Assembly (NCBI RefSeq): GCF_007954275.1
Contig: NZ_VOLT01000007.1
Coordinates: forward strand, 1-64,000
Source of the DNA: Colwellia demingiae
GTDB taxonomy: Bacteria > Pseudomonadota > Gammaproteobacteria > Enterobacterales > Alteromonadaceae
Length of the DNA stretch: 64,000 nucleotides
Reading direction: 5' to 3'
Below are positions 37,720-46,074 of the stretch, piece after piece. How positions within the stretch are numbered: the first letter of the stretch is position 1; every line of letters begins with the position of its first letter. The notes below the pieces were generated by a model. The model worked only from the letters and a program-made list of their open reading frames with translations, was not told the DNA's origin and ran no database searches. Both the position numbers and the translations under genes were made by a program.

Positions 37720-40506
37720 TTATTTTAACCATTGCTTCAATAAGACATCCGCATCAGCTTTTTCGGAATAATCTGAATTCACTACATCTACCATTAATTT
37801 TATTGCCTCTTTATCTCTATTAAGAGCTTTGAGTGTTAACGCTAAATGATACTTCACCGCCGGATTTGAATTATTGATGGCTAACGCTTTTCTAAATAGA
37901 GGTAAGGCTTTATTAAATTCTTTGGTGTGATAATAAACCCAGCCTAAAGTGTCTAAAGAGTCAGGCTGATTATCAACAAGTGCCAATGACCTTTTTACCA
38001 ATGCTTCAGCTCGTGGGTAATCAGATATATTCAAAGCCACATAACTGGCATTATTTAATATTGCCGGTTGCTTAGGGTACAGCTGAACTAATGTTTGATA
38101 TATCTTATCTGCATTGATCCATTGAGATTGGTCGATATAAAGCTCAGCTAATGCTGTATTCAATAATAAACTGTTTGGCCTGTCATTTAACGACTTTGTT
38201 AATAAGTCTACCGCTTTACTGGTTCGTTTCGTCGCTCTGTATATTAAGTTTAAACCAACTACGCTACTGTCATTACTAGCTAATTTAATACGTTTTTTAT
38301 AATATATTTCAGCTAGTTTATATTGATTTATTCGTAAATATGAATTAGCTAACACTTCGACTAATTGGGCAGATAACTGATGATTAACTTCAAACGATTT
38401 AATTAATTTTATTGCACTGTCAGTATCATTTTCTGCATTATAAAGTTGCGCTAATCCTATGATCGCTTTATCGTTATCTCCATCCCAAGCCATCGATTTT
38501 TTATAGGCAGTGATTGCCTCAGGTACTTTAGAAAATCGTTGATAAGCATGGGCTATTAACAAATAAATTGTCCCTTTATCTCCGTCTTGTTTTATCGCCG
38601 ATTTATACGCACTAACTGCAGAGTTCACATCTGAATTCATTATTTGTAAACTTGCCAGCATAAGATAAAGCTCAACTGTTTTTCTTTGATTCAATAAATA
38701 AGTATTCAATGTTTCAATAGCAAGCATCAGCTGTTTATCGCCAACATAACTAACAATTAAGTTTTTTAATAATTCTTCATTTTTAGTATCAAGCTTAAAT
38801 GGTTCTTCTAATAAGATGACGCTAGCAGCTGAATTATCAGTACGATTATATAACTTAGCTAAAGCTGTAATTAAATCAATATCGTTTGCTGAGATTATTA
38901 ATGCTGCTTTTAAACGATTAATAGCAATATCAGCGTTACCCTTTTGATAATCGAGGTTAGCTAAGCTAATAATGGATTTGGCATGATTGGGTTCAATTAT
39001 CAATGCTTGTTCAAATTGATGTTTTGCCTTCTCTATTTCACCTGAAATTTGGTAAATATAACCAAGATGATGCTGAATATTTGCATTGTCTGGCATGTTT
39101 TCAGCTAAGTTTTTCGCAACGCTAATGCCCTTATTCATTTCTCCAGACTTAATATAAGACTCAACCAATAATAAACCAACGACTATTGGATCATATTCTG
39201 CTGCAGAGGCTGTTAACAAATGCTTAATCGCTTTTTCGGGCATTCCTGTTGCTAAATAGCTTTGTGCAAGTTGAGTGTCTGCGATCCCTAAATTAGGCTG
39301 CAGCTCTTTAACTTTTGCAAGGTGGAAGTGGGCTTTTTCATACTGCTTTAGCTCTAAGTAGGTCATGCCTAACATAGATAATATTTTTGGGTTATTAGGA
39401 TCTAAAAAATTAGCCCTACTTAACAACGCCTTTGCTTGCATTGGTTTTTCTTCCAATAATTCAATAGTGGCAGCAAGTATTAAAGCGTTAATGTTATTTT
39501 CATCTATAAATAAATAGTCATCTATGTATTGTCTTGCTGCTTCATATTTTTGTTGGTGAAATAAAATGATACTGGCTAAATAATAATAAGAAGGATTTGA
39601 CTGCAATACATCCTCACTCAGGTGGTCCAGAACTTGTGCCACTTTTTCTATTGAGCTGTCAAAGCCAGTATTTTCATTTTTTCTAATCTGTACCATAGCT
39701 TTAAGAAATTCAGCTTTAGGTTCATTAGGCACTCGTTCTAATACGGTATCTGCGTATTGTTCGGCTAACTCAAAATGTTGCAATTCGGTGTTAATAGTAC
39801 TGGCAAAAATTAGTGATTGAATATTTTTTTTATCAATCAATAGCGCCTGGTTGATTGCATTAAGAGCAAGTTCGTTATTGCCTAAACTTTGCTGAATACT
39901 GGCCTTCAAATTCCAAGCTTTAATGGGAGGGATATACCCAGATAACACCTCATCAACGAGCTTTTCTGCCTGACGGAATTGAAAGTAATTAACTGCAATT
40001 TGCGCTAATCCCAACTTGGCGTCTATATTTTTGGCATCAAAAGTTAACGCTGTGTTGTAATCATTTTGTGATAGCTTTAATTGTCGTAGCCCCAAATGCG
40101 CATCACCACGAAGTACATAAATTTTCGCGGCTAATTTGTCGTCATTTGTTTGCTCTGGTAGGTAATCTAGGGTTTTATTATATTGCCCTTGCATAATGTA
40201 GGACTCAGCAAACAATAGACGTAACTGTTTCTTATTCGCGCCTAAGGAAGCCGCTTTGGTTAAAGCTGCTTCTGCCGCACTAGCACTACCGTGAGCGAGC
40301 AATATTTCAGCGATTAAAATATTTGAGGCTAAGTGCTCTGGTGATGTTTTTAGTATGTTTTTTACGTGTATCAGTGCTTCATCATATTGGTTGTCGTTTA
40401 ATGCACTTCGAGCTTCTTCATAAAGCTTATCTTCCTGTGAAGCAGCTAACGAAGAGGAAATAAGGAGTAAAAATATATACGGATAAGCTTTCAAATTTCT
40501 ATCCAA
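37720..40506 (-). CDS. prsT: PEP-CTERM system TPR-repeat protein PrsT
   Basis: A 928-residue exported protein. A signal peptide (hydrophobic core IFLLLISSSLAAS) is followed by about twenty or more tetratricopeptide repeats to the end, with typical spacing of 34 residues and recurrent A-x3-Y/L-x5 patterns (YQISGEIEKAKHQFEQALII, LGWVYYHTKEFNKALPLFRK). Length and the start of the mature part (LYEEARSALNDNQYDEALIH) match the PrsT family that occurs in genomes with the exosortase/PEP-CTERM sorting system, where it is tied to exopolysaccharide export. It is divergent from a gene for a PEP-CTERM substrate, which supports the name. No exosortase or polysaccharide genes are in the window. Confidence 0.85.
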   Translation of the reverse strand: MDRNLKAYPYIFLLLISSSLAASQEDKLYEEARSALNDNQYDEALIHVKNILKTSPEHLASNILIAEILLAHGSASAAEAALTKAASLGANKKQLRLLFAESYIMQGQYNKTLDYLPEQTNDDKLAAKIYVLRGDAHLGLRQLKLSQNDYNTALTFDAKNIDAKLGLAQIAVNYFQFRQAEKLVDEVLSGYIPPIKAWNLKASIQQSLGNNELALNAINQALLIDKKNIQSLIFASTINTELQHFELAEQYADTVLERVPNEPKAEFLKAMVQIRKNENTGFDSSIEKVAQVLDHLSEDVLQSNPSYYYLASIILFHQQKYEAARQYIDDYLFIDENNINALILAATIELLEEKPMQAKALLSRANFLDPNNPKILSMLGMTYLELKQYEKAHFHLAKVKELQPNLGIADTQLAQSYLATGMPEKAIKHLLTASAAEYDPIVVGLLLVESYIKSGEMNKGISVAKNLAENMPDNANIQHHLGYIYQISGEIEKAKHQFEQALIIEPNHAKSIISLANLDYQKGNADIAINRLKAALIISANDIDLITALAKLYNRTDNSAASVILLEEPFKLDTKNEELLKNLIVSYVGDKQLMLAIETLNTYLLNQRKTVELYLMLASLQIMNSDVNSAVSAYKSAIKQDGDKGTIYLLIAHAYQRFSKVPEAITAYKKSMAWDGDNDKAIIGLAQLYNAENDTDSAIKLIKSFEVNHQLSAQLVEVLANSYLRINQYKLAEIYYKKRIKLASNDSSVVGLNLIYRATKRTSKAVDLLTKSLNDRPNSLLLNTALAELYIDQSQWINADKIYQTLVQLYPKQPAILNNASYVALNISDYPRAEALVKRSLALVDNQPDSLDTLGWVYYHTKEFNKALPLFRKALAINNSNPAVKYHLALTLKALNRDKEAIKLMVDVVNSDYSEKADADVLLKQWLK

Positions 40507-40604
40507 AATAGCAAGTGAACATTAGATAATGATTATGTCAAAATTATTGGAATAAAGATAACGCAGCATAACTAACCTTTTCAAACTGTCTATAAATTTT
40601 ACAC

Positions 40605-40620
40605 TTTTTTTTTTTTTTTT
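40605..40620. repeat. T16 homopolymer between prsT and the PEP-CTERM gene
   Basis: Sixteen consecutive T in the shared control region of two divergent surface-related genes, 99 bp from the prsT start and 140 bp from the other start. Tracts of this length change by slippage, so phase or level variation is possible; read-length error must also be kept in mind. Confidence 0.8.
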
Positions 40621-40759
40621 ATTAAAATTTATAAATAAATCATTAAAGTGATATATAACAAAGACCTTTAATATAAGGTACGATTTTTGCATTGTATGTT
40701 CACATATGGATGATTATGATAAATGCATAATTTAATTTTCACTTCTTCAGGTAAATATT

Positions 40760-41515
40760 ATGTTTTCAAAACTTTTATTCCCAATGATTTTATTGATCGG
40801 ACTTTCTCTTTTCGTTAGCTATGCAGCTAATGCTAAATTGACACGAGTTGGTACACTCATTCAGGGTAACGAGTGTGGTTCAGGAAGTTTTTCTGCCTGT
40901 AAAATATCAATAGTAGATACTAATGGAGATACACAATATTTAGCTAACTCTTTAATTAAATTCAGTGGGGATTTTCAAGTTTCTGATGAAAACACAAATT
41001 ACAAATACACTAACGCTAGTGATGATTTTGTGAAATTAAAAATGAAATTTACAGATAAAACAGGTGGTGGACCAAGCAATGATCAGCCTGATGGTGTAGA
41101 TGATAGAAATGGTGATGGTAAATGGAAATACTCTCCTCAAGGAGAAAATTCATATCCTGATATTCGTTTTTGGGCTGCAAAAGCAGGTAATCAATACAAG
41201 TTATTTTGGTACGTTGATGATGTTAATATTTCAAATGCATCTTGCAAGAAAAATGTAAAAAATTATAACTTTACATTTAACTGTATGAGTTTAGCTGAAA
41301 CAGTAACAGCGGGTAGTTGGACGACTCCTAGCAATAAAGACTTGTCTCACCTCACTTTTTTTGGTGATTTATGTGATAATGCTAATCAAGGTATCAATGG
41401 TAACGGCTGCGGAACAACAACAACAACAACAAGTATCCCTGAGCCATCATCTATTGCATTATTTGCTTTAGCTTTATTTGGTATTACAGCTAGACGTAAA
41501 AACTTAACATCATAA
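40760..41515 (+). CDS. PEP-CTERM sorted surface/exported protein
   Basis: A 251-residue protein. An N-terminal signal peptide (LLFPMILLIGLSLFVSYAANA) leads to a mature domain of unknown function with cysteines at several positions and a glycine/asparagine/aspartate-rich middle (DQPDGVDDRNGDGKW). The C-terminus is a complete sorting signal: a Thr6 spacer at 219-224, PEP at 227-229, a hydrophobic helix at about 230-243, and RRK at 245-247. In this system an exosortase cuts near PEP and the protein ends up at the outer surface or in the extracellular matrix. CAGGTAAATATT upstream is an acceptable ribosome site. A strong terminator follows. The biological role of the mature domain is unknown. Confidence 0.88.
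   Translation: MFSKLLFPMILLIGLSLFVSYAANAKLTRVGTLIQGNECGSGSFSACKISIVDTNGDTQYLANSLIKFSGDFQVSDENTNYKYTNASDDFVKLKMKFTDKTGGGPSNDQPDGVDDRNGDGKWKYSPQGENSYPDIRFWAAKAGNQYKLFWYVDDVNISNASCKKNVKNYNFTFNCMSLAETVTAGSWTTPSNKDLSHLTFFGDLCDNANQGINGNGCGTTTTTTSIPEPSSIALFALALFGITARRKNLTS
41414..41431 (+). repeat. (ACA)6 trinucleotide repeat in the PEP-CTERM gene
   Basis: Six ACA codons give the threonine spacer just before the sorting signal. Copy-number change would alter spacer length without a frameshift. Confidence 0.85.
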
Positions 41516-41543
41516 TTTAGCCTAAATAAAGCTAAGTCTATTC

Positions 41544-41577
41544 AAAAAAGCCAGTCACTGTATGACTGGCTTTTTTT
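41544..41577 (+). terminator. Intrinsic terminator of the PEP-CTERM gene
   Basis: A6 then GCCAGTCA, short loop, TGACTGGC and T7. The symmetric A- and T-runs allow action in both directions. Confidence 0.92.
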
Positions 41578-41788
41578 GTCTTTGAGTACTTATCTTGTAG
41601 TAGATTGCTTTGTGTTATCGTAAATCTAATTGGATAGCCAAGGCAGTTATTAGTAAATAGTCCATTGAAAAATATTTTCCAACAACCTTATAAAGTTATT
41701 GTGGAACTGAACCTTAAGTCGCGTTGAAAATATTCCTACACGTTTGAGTCTCTGGTTCTTAATAATCGACTCTTACAACATGTTAGCC

Positions 41789-42331
41789 TTATGGCAGTTT
41801 TCTAATTTGATTAGCACATTCGGCTAAGACAATAGCACCAGCGGTAGAAACATTGAGCGAATTACCCATGCCAAACATCGGGATGTGAATTTGCTGATGG
41901 CTTAATTTCAATGCTGCTTCACTCACACCTTTGCGCTCATTGCCTAATACTAAAACGCATTTAGAGGGATAACTAACAGTAGTGTAATCAACCGACTCAT
42001 GGCATAGCTCAACACTGTAAATGGCATGTCCTTCATCCAATAAAGTTTGTAAACTTGCCGTAGTACTATCGCTATATTCAACACAAACCCATTTTGCTTC
42101 GTTTCTAGACGCTTTTTTCATCTTTTTATCTGAAATAGTCAGTGCGCCACAAACAATGACTTTTTCGATAGCAAAAGCATCAGCCAAACGAATAAAAGCA
42201 CCAATGTTGTAGCTGTTAGTGACATTATCTAATACCACTATCAAGGGGATTTTTGGCTTAGTTAAATATTCATCTCGTGTTGGTTTATTCTTTCTAAGAT
42301 CTTCTTTGGTAAGTTGTATTTTTGAATCCAT
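41789..42331 (-). CDS. TrmH/SpoU-family RNA 2'-O-methyltransferase
   Basis: A 180-residue enzyme with the knotted SPOUT fold. The three family motifs are present: motif 1 NSYNIGAFIRLADAF with the catalytic arginine, motif 2 LVLGNERKGVS, and motif 3 MGNSLNVSTAGAIVLAE, which binds S-adenosylmethionine. Enzymes of this type methylate the 2'-OH of a ribose in tRNA or rRNA. The target here cannot be read from the sequence; the short N-terminal extension (about 28 residues) differs from TrmL and TrmJ. The gene stands alone. Confidence 0.88.
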   Translation of the reverse strand: MDSKIQLTKEDLRKNKPTRDEYLTKPKIPLIVVLDNVTNSYNIGAFIRLADAFAIEKVIVCGALTISDKKMKKASRNEAKWVCVEYSDSTTASLQTLLDEGHAIYSVELCHESVDYTTVSYPSKCVLVLGNERKGVSEAALKLSHQQIHIPMFGMGNSLNVSTAGAIVLAECANQIRKLP

Positions 42332-42602
42332 TATTCCTACTCTGATTACTTTTTAATACTAGGTGGAGATGCTTTTTTCTATGACCCACATTTGTGAGCT
42401 TATAGTTCAGGCGAGGATTGTGCGACTTTATTTCGATAATATCAAATTATTGTTATACAAGGTTCATTAAGGTTTCGAACTTGTTACGCATAGATAAAAT
42501 ACATCAAAGTAACTCGGCTTCTGAGTATTATACCCCGTAAAAGAGGGAGTGATTTCATGAGTTTTTTTGCTAAAAGTCCCATACTTTAACGTATTAAAAT
42601 AC

Positions 42603-44066
42603 CTACGAACCTTTCAATATTACTGATAGATTTTCTATTGATCGGGTAATCTCTTTTTCAGAAATAGCACCGAAACCAAAGCGAATATGAGTAGGGTCTG
42701 TAGATTCATCGTTGTAAAGAGTACTCAGTGTTGAATCTTTATGGTGCAAATTTTTTATTGATTTTCCCTTAATTGTTTTTGATATATCTATCCACAGGGC
42801 CATTCCTCCAGTAGGTAGCGTGAATGAAATATTTTTACCAAACACTCTTTTAAATTCACGTGCTGCAAAGTTTCTTCTTGATTCATATTGTTTTCTCGTT
42901 TTACGGATATGCCTTTTCACTTCACCAGATTCCATCAAATCGGATAAAACATGTTCAGTGATTGTGTTTCCTTGTCTGTCTATAAGTACTATTTCTTGTG
43001 CGGCCCTTTCAATAAATTTTTTATGAGCAGCTACATAACCTAATCTTAGACCTGGCGCAAAAACTTTAGACATAGAACCTATGTGAACAACGTTTTCTGA
43101 ATTAGGTAAACTAGCTAGAGGGGGAATGGGTTTGGTTTCGTAATGGAATTCGTGATCATAATCATCTTCTATTATTACGAAATTATGTAGTTTAGATAAT
43201 TTTAGTAAATCGAGCCGTCTTTCCATCGGAAGGCATACGGTCGTAGGATATTGATGGTGAGGTGTAGTATAAATACCTACTACTTCATGTAGAGATAATA
43301 TTTTTTCTAACGCTATAATACTTAAACCATTGTGATCTAATTCGCACGCTAATACCTTAAATCCATTTGACTCGAATGCCGCTCTGGCGGGTGGATAATA
43401 CATTCTTTCCATGACAATGATCCCTTTACTAGGATCTAATACTCTAGAAGCCAAATATATTCCCATTTGACTCCCCCTGACTATGCAAATTTCTTCGGAA
43501 GAGCAATTCATAAATCGATCATTGGACAACATCTTTTGGATTGAATCTCGTAGTTCTATAGTGCCTCGAGGATCTCCATAACCCAGACTTGAATGACGAC
43601 TCAAGCTGATACAAGCTCTTCTATAAGCTCTTGCCAGTATTTCATAGGGGATTAGTCTCGTATCAGGGATGCCATCATTTGCAGTAGCCATGGTCGTACT
43701 AGTACTGAGGGCATCTTGATAGAGATTTTCTACTAATTTAGAAGGTGCTTTAGTTTTTTGTGCATTATTGATTAGTTGCTTATTTTTGTCTGACAACTCA
43801 TTTTCAGGAAGGATGTTAGAAATAAATGTCCCACATCTAGGCTTTGTCACTAACCATCCTTGTGATTCAAGCTCTTCATATACCAGTTGAACGGTTTTTC
43901 GGTTAACCCCTAATTGCTTTGCTAATGAACGTGATCCGGGAAGCATAGAATCAGAGGCAAGACGACCGTCTTTAATATCTGTTATTAGCTTATTAAGTAG
44001 CTTTGTATGAAACGTTTTTCCAGGGCTATCTTCTAGCCAAAATTTCATACTCCAAGGTCTTAACAC
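42603..44066 (-). CDS. MocR-type regulator (GntR helix-turn-helix fused to aminotransferase fold)
   Basis: A 487-residue fusion. Residues 18-83 are a GntR winged helix (GSRSLAKQLGVNRKTVQLVY). From about 115 on it has the fold of class I aminotransferases with the PLP lysine Lys334 in GSMSKVFAPGLRLGY and the EDDYDHEF strand. MocR proteins use PLP or its adduct with an amine as the effector and usually control the neighbouring divergent gene, here the class II aldolase. The start is GTG at 44066, chosen because AGGAGAG lies seven bases upstream; an ATG six codons in has no proper ribosome site. TCTGGA repeats in the intergenic region are probable binding sites. Confidence 0.92.
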   Translation of the reverse strand: MLRPWSMKFWLEDSPGKTFHTKLLNKLITDIKDGRLASDSMLPGSRSLAKQLGVNRKTVQLVYEELESQGWLVTKPRCGTFISNILPENELSDKNKQLINNAQKTKAPSKLVENLYQDALSTSTTMATANDGIPDTRLIPYEILARAYRRACISLSRHSSLGYGDPRGTIELRDSIQKMLSNDRFMNCSSEEICIVRGSQMGIYLASRVLDPSKGIIVMERMYYPPARAAFESNGFKVLACELDHNGLSIIALEKILSLHEVVGIYTTPHHQYPTTVCLPMERRLDLLKLSKLHNFVIIEDDYDHEFHYETKPIPPLASLPNSENVVHIGSMSKVFAPGLRLGYVAAHKKFIERAAQEIVLIDRQGNTITEHVLSDLMESGEVKRHIRKTRKQYESRRNFAAREFKRVFGKNISFTLPTGGMALWIDISKTIKGKSIKNLHHKDSTLSTLYNDESTDPTHIRFGFGAISEKEITRSIENLSVILKGS

Positions 44067-44078
44067 GTATCTCTCCTA

Positions 44079-44125
44079 TCTGGACCACTATAATTGTTTA
44101 ATCTGGATGTTATTGGTAATCCAGT
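44079..44125. promoter_or_regulatory. Candidate MocR operator between the divergent genes
   Basis: TCTGGA occurs at 44079-44084 and 44102-44107 in direct repeat 23 bp apart, with an inverted TCCAG at 44120-44124. TATAAT at 44089-44094 could be the -10 element of the aldolase promoter. Direct CTGGAC-type repeats are known for the MocR protein TauR; the link here is by analogy. Confidence 0.5.
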
Positions 44126-44181
44126 GTGTTGCTATCCTGCACTCGTTGTTAAATAAACGCAAACATACGAGGAGATTTATT

Positions 44182-44958
44182 ATGAAAACAGCTTCTACAG
44201 CAAAAAAAGAGCTCATGGTTAGCGCACAACTTGAGATGAAGAAAACTATTCAGGATATAGATTTAACTGTTCGTCAAAAGCTAGCATTAACTTGTCGCAT
44301 CTTATTCGACAAAGGTCATGATGCAGGCGTAGCAGGGCAAATTACGTGTCGTTCTACTAAGCCAGATACGTATCTTACGCAACGATTCGGACAAGGCTTT
44401 GATGAAATTACGGCAGATGGTTTGATTGAAGTAGATCATGATCTTAAACCATTGGACGGCGAAGGTATGGCAAATCCAGCGAATCGTTTTCATACCTGGG
44501 TTTATAAAGAACACCCAGAAGTTAACTGTATTGTTCACACGCATCCAACTTATATCGCAGCATTATCAATGTTGAAAGTACCCCTTGTTATTTCTCAAAT
44601 GGATACGTGTGGTTTGTACAACGATTGTTCTTTTGTCGAGAATTGGCCAGGTGTGCCTGTAGGCAACGAAGAAGGAATTCTTATTTCTAAAGCGTTAGGC
44701 AATAACCGAGCTGTTTTTCTTGCTCATCATGGTCAACTAGTTACAGGTAAAACTATTGAAGAAGCCTGTAATCTTGCGATTTTAATTGAGCGCGCAGCAA
44801 AATTACAATTATTGGCCATGGCTGCTGGTGAAATCCAGCCGCTTCCTCATGAACTAGCACAAGAAGCTCATGACTGGGTGTCTACAGACAAACGCAATAA
44901 AGTAAATTTTGCCTATTACGCAAGACAAGCTCTTAAAAAAAACACAGATTGTATATAA
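44182..44958 (+). CDS. Class II aldolase/adducin family protein
   Basis: A 258-residue protein with the fold of fuculose-phosphate aldolase. Zinc ligands are His119 and His121 in CIVHTHPTY and a histidine in FLAHHGQLVTGKT; the glycine-rich substrate loop is visible in GVAGQITCRS. Some relatives do retro-aldol cleavage of hydroxy acids or sugar phosphates, others are decarboxylases or epimerases. The ATG at 44182 with a strong AGGAGA site is the start; an upstream in-frame TTG at 44107 lacks one. It is co-transcribed with the DapA-like gene nine bases on and divergent from the MocR gene, so it likely works on an amino- or hydroxy-acid (inference). Confidence 0.88.
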   Translation: MKTASTAKKELMVSAQLEMKKTIQDIDLTVRQKLALTCRILFDKGHDAGVAGQITCRSTKPDTYLTQRFGQGFDEITADGLIEVDHDLKPLDGEGMANPANRFHTWVYKEHPEVNCIVHTHPTYIAALSMLKVPLVISQMDTCGLYNDCSFVENWPGVPVGNEEGILISKALGNNRAVFLAHHGQLVTGKTIEEACNLAILIERAAKLQLLAMAAGEIQPLPHELAQEAHDWVSTDKRNKVNFAYYARQALKKNTDCI

Positions 44959-44967
44959 GGAAAGCAG

Positions 44968-45858
44968 ATGAATTTATCAGGAATTATTGGTTACCCTATA
45001 ACCCCTTTTAGTGATTTAATTAAAGGCGTTGATCTTGAAAAACTTGGTATCGTTATAGATATTTTACTTGATGCAAAAGTAGACGCTATTGCTGCGCTAG
45101 GCAGTGCTGGTGAGGCGGCTTACTTAACTAAATTTGAATGGGAACAAGTAGCAAAATACACAGTGAAGTATGTTGATGGTAAGGTGCCTGTTGTTATTGG
45201 TGTCGCTGAATTGACCACTGAGCAAGCAATAGAACGTGCCAAATATGCTCACGCTATAGGCGCAGATATGATCATGGTATCGCCTTTTTCTTACTACAAG
45301 CTAAATGAAGCAGAGTTATTTCAGCATTATGAAAGTATTTCAAATGCAACGCCTTTGCCCATTATGATATATAACAATCCTGCCACTTGTGGCGTCGATA
45401 TGTCTCCGAAATTTATGTTAACTATGGTCGATGGCATTAAAAATGCCTGCATGATTAAAGAGAGTACGGGTGATATCCAACGCATGCATAAAATTCATAA
45501 GTTATCTAAAGGAAAAGTGCCATTTTTTAATGGTTGTAATCATATGGCTTTAGAAGCACTAACGGCCGGGGCAAGCGGCTGGTGTACAACGGCACCTTGC
45601 TTAATTGGTGACCAACCTAAGCAATTATTTGATGCTGTTAAACAAGGCGATAAAGATAAAGCACAAGCGTTATTCTATCAACAATATGAATTCCTTGAGT
45701 TCATTGTTACCTCAGGTTTGGCTGCCGCAGTTAAATCTGGTTTATCAATTCAAGGTAAGCTAGATGGAGAGCCTAGAAAGCCTCTATTACCTTTGACTAA
45801 ATCTGCTCAAAAGACACTAAGAAATATGTTAACTGAGTTAGATTGTATTAAAGCATAA
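44968..45858 (+). CDS. DapA/NanA-family lyase (dihydrodipicolinate synthase-like)
   Basis: A 296-residue TIM-barrel enzyme with Schiff-base Lys164 (CMIKESTGD) and catalytic Tyr135 (MIYNNPAT). The pyruvate-carboxylate motif is GSAGE at 45-49 where DapA usually has GTTGE. The family condenses or cleaves 2-keto acids: dihydrodipicolinate synthase, N-acetylneuraminate lyase, and many catabolic aldolases. The regulator next door and the class II aldolase partner argue against a role in lysine synthesis and for catabolism of a specific substrate. AAGGAAAGC before the ATG is the ribosome site. A long perfect hairpin follows the gene. Confidence 0.88.
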   Translation: MNLSGIIGYPITPFSDLIKGVDLEKLGIVIDILLDAKVDAIAALGSAGEAAYLTKFEWEQVAKYTVKYVDGKVPVVIGVAELTTEQAIERAKYAHAIGADMIMVSPFSYYKLNEAELFQHYESISNATPLPIMIYNNPATCGVDMSPKFMLTMVDGIKNACMIKESTGDIQRMHKIHKLSKGKVPFFNGCNHMALEALTAGASGWCTTAPCLIGDQPKQLFDAVKQGDKDKAQALFYQQYEFLEFIVTSGLAAAVKSGLSIQGKLDGEPRKPLLPLTKSAQKTLRNMLTELDCIKA

Positions 45859-45886
45859 ACGTTCAACTCTACTGACTTGAATGACT

Positions 45887-45940
45887 GCTGTAGATAGAGC
45901 CAAGTAACCTGAAAAGAGGTTACTTGGCTCTATCTACAGC
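45887..45940 (+). terminator. Perfect 24-bp inverted repeat after the lyase gene
   Basis: Left arm 45887-45910 and right arm 45917-45940 are fully complementary over 24 bases with a six-base GAAAAG loop. A T-rich stretch comes only about ten bases later (ATATTTTT). It is much longer than a normal terminator stem. Confidence 0.75.
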
Positions 45941-46074
45941 ATAGCTATATTTTTAAATTAAAAGAATCAATCTCTTTACCAACAGACTTTTCATCATATT
46001 TTATTCAATAAACCTTGCTGGTTAAGCAAATATAGTGATAATCGGGCAAGGTTTTTACTTGCTGGGTTAATGAA

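Noticed and set aside
40553..40578. AACGCAGCAT near prsT as part of a MITE copy
   Set aside because: Only about ten bases match the interior of copies A and B, with no terminal repeats or target duplication near.
42603..44066. Aminotransferase enzyme
   Set aside because: The aminotransferase fold is preceded by a GntR DNA-binding domain and faces a divergent operon, so it is a MocR regulator.
44107..44181. Upstream TTG start for the class II aldolase
   Set aside because: It would cover the probable operator, and a strong AGGAGA site precedes the ATG at 44182.
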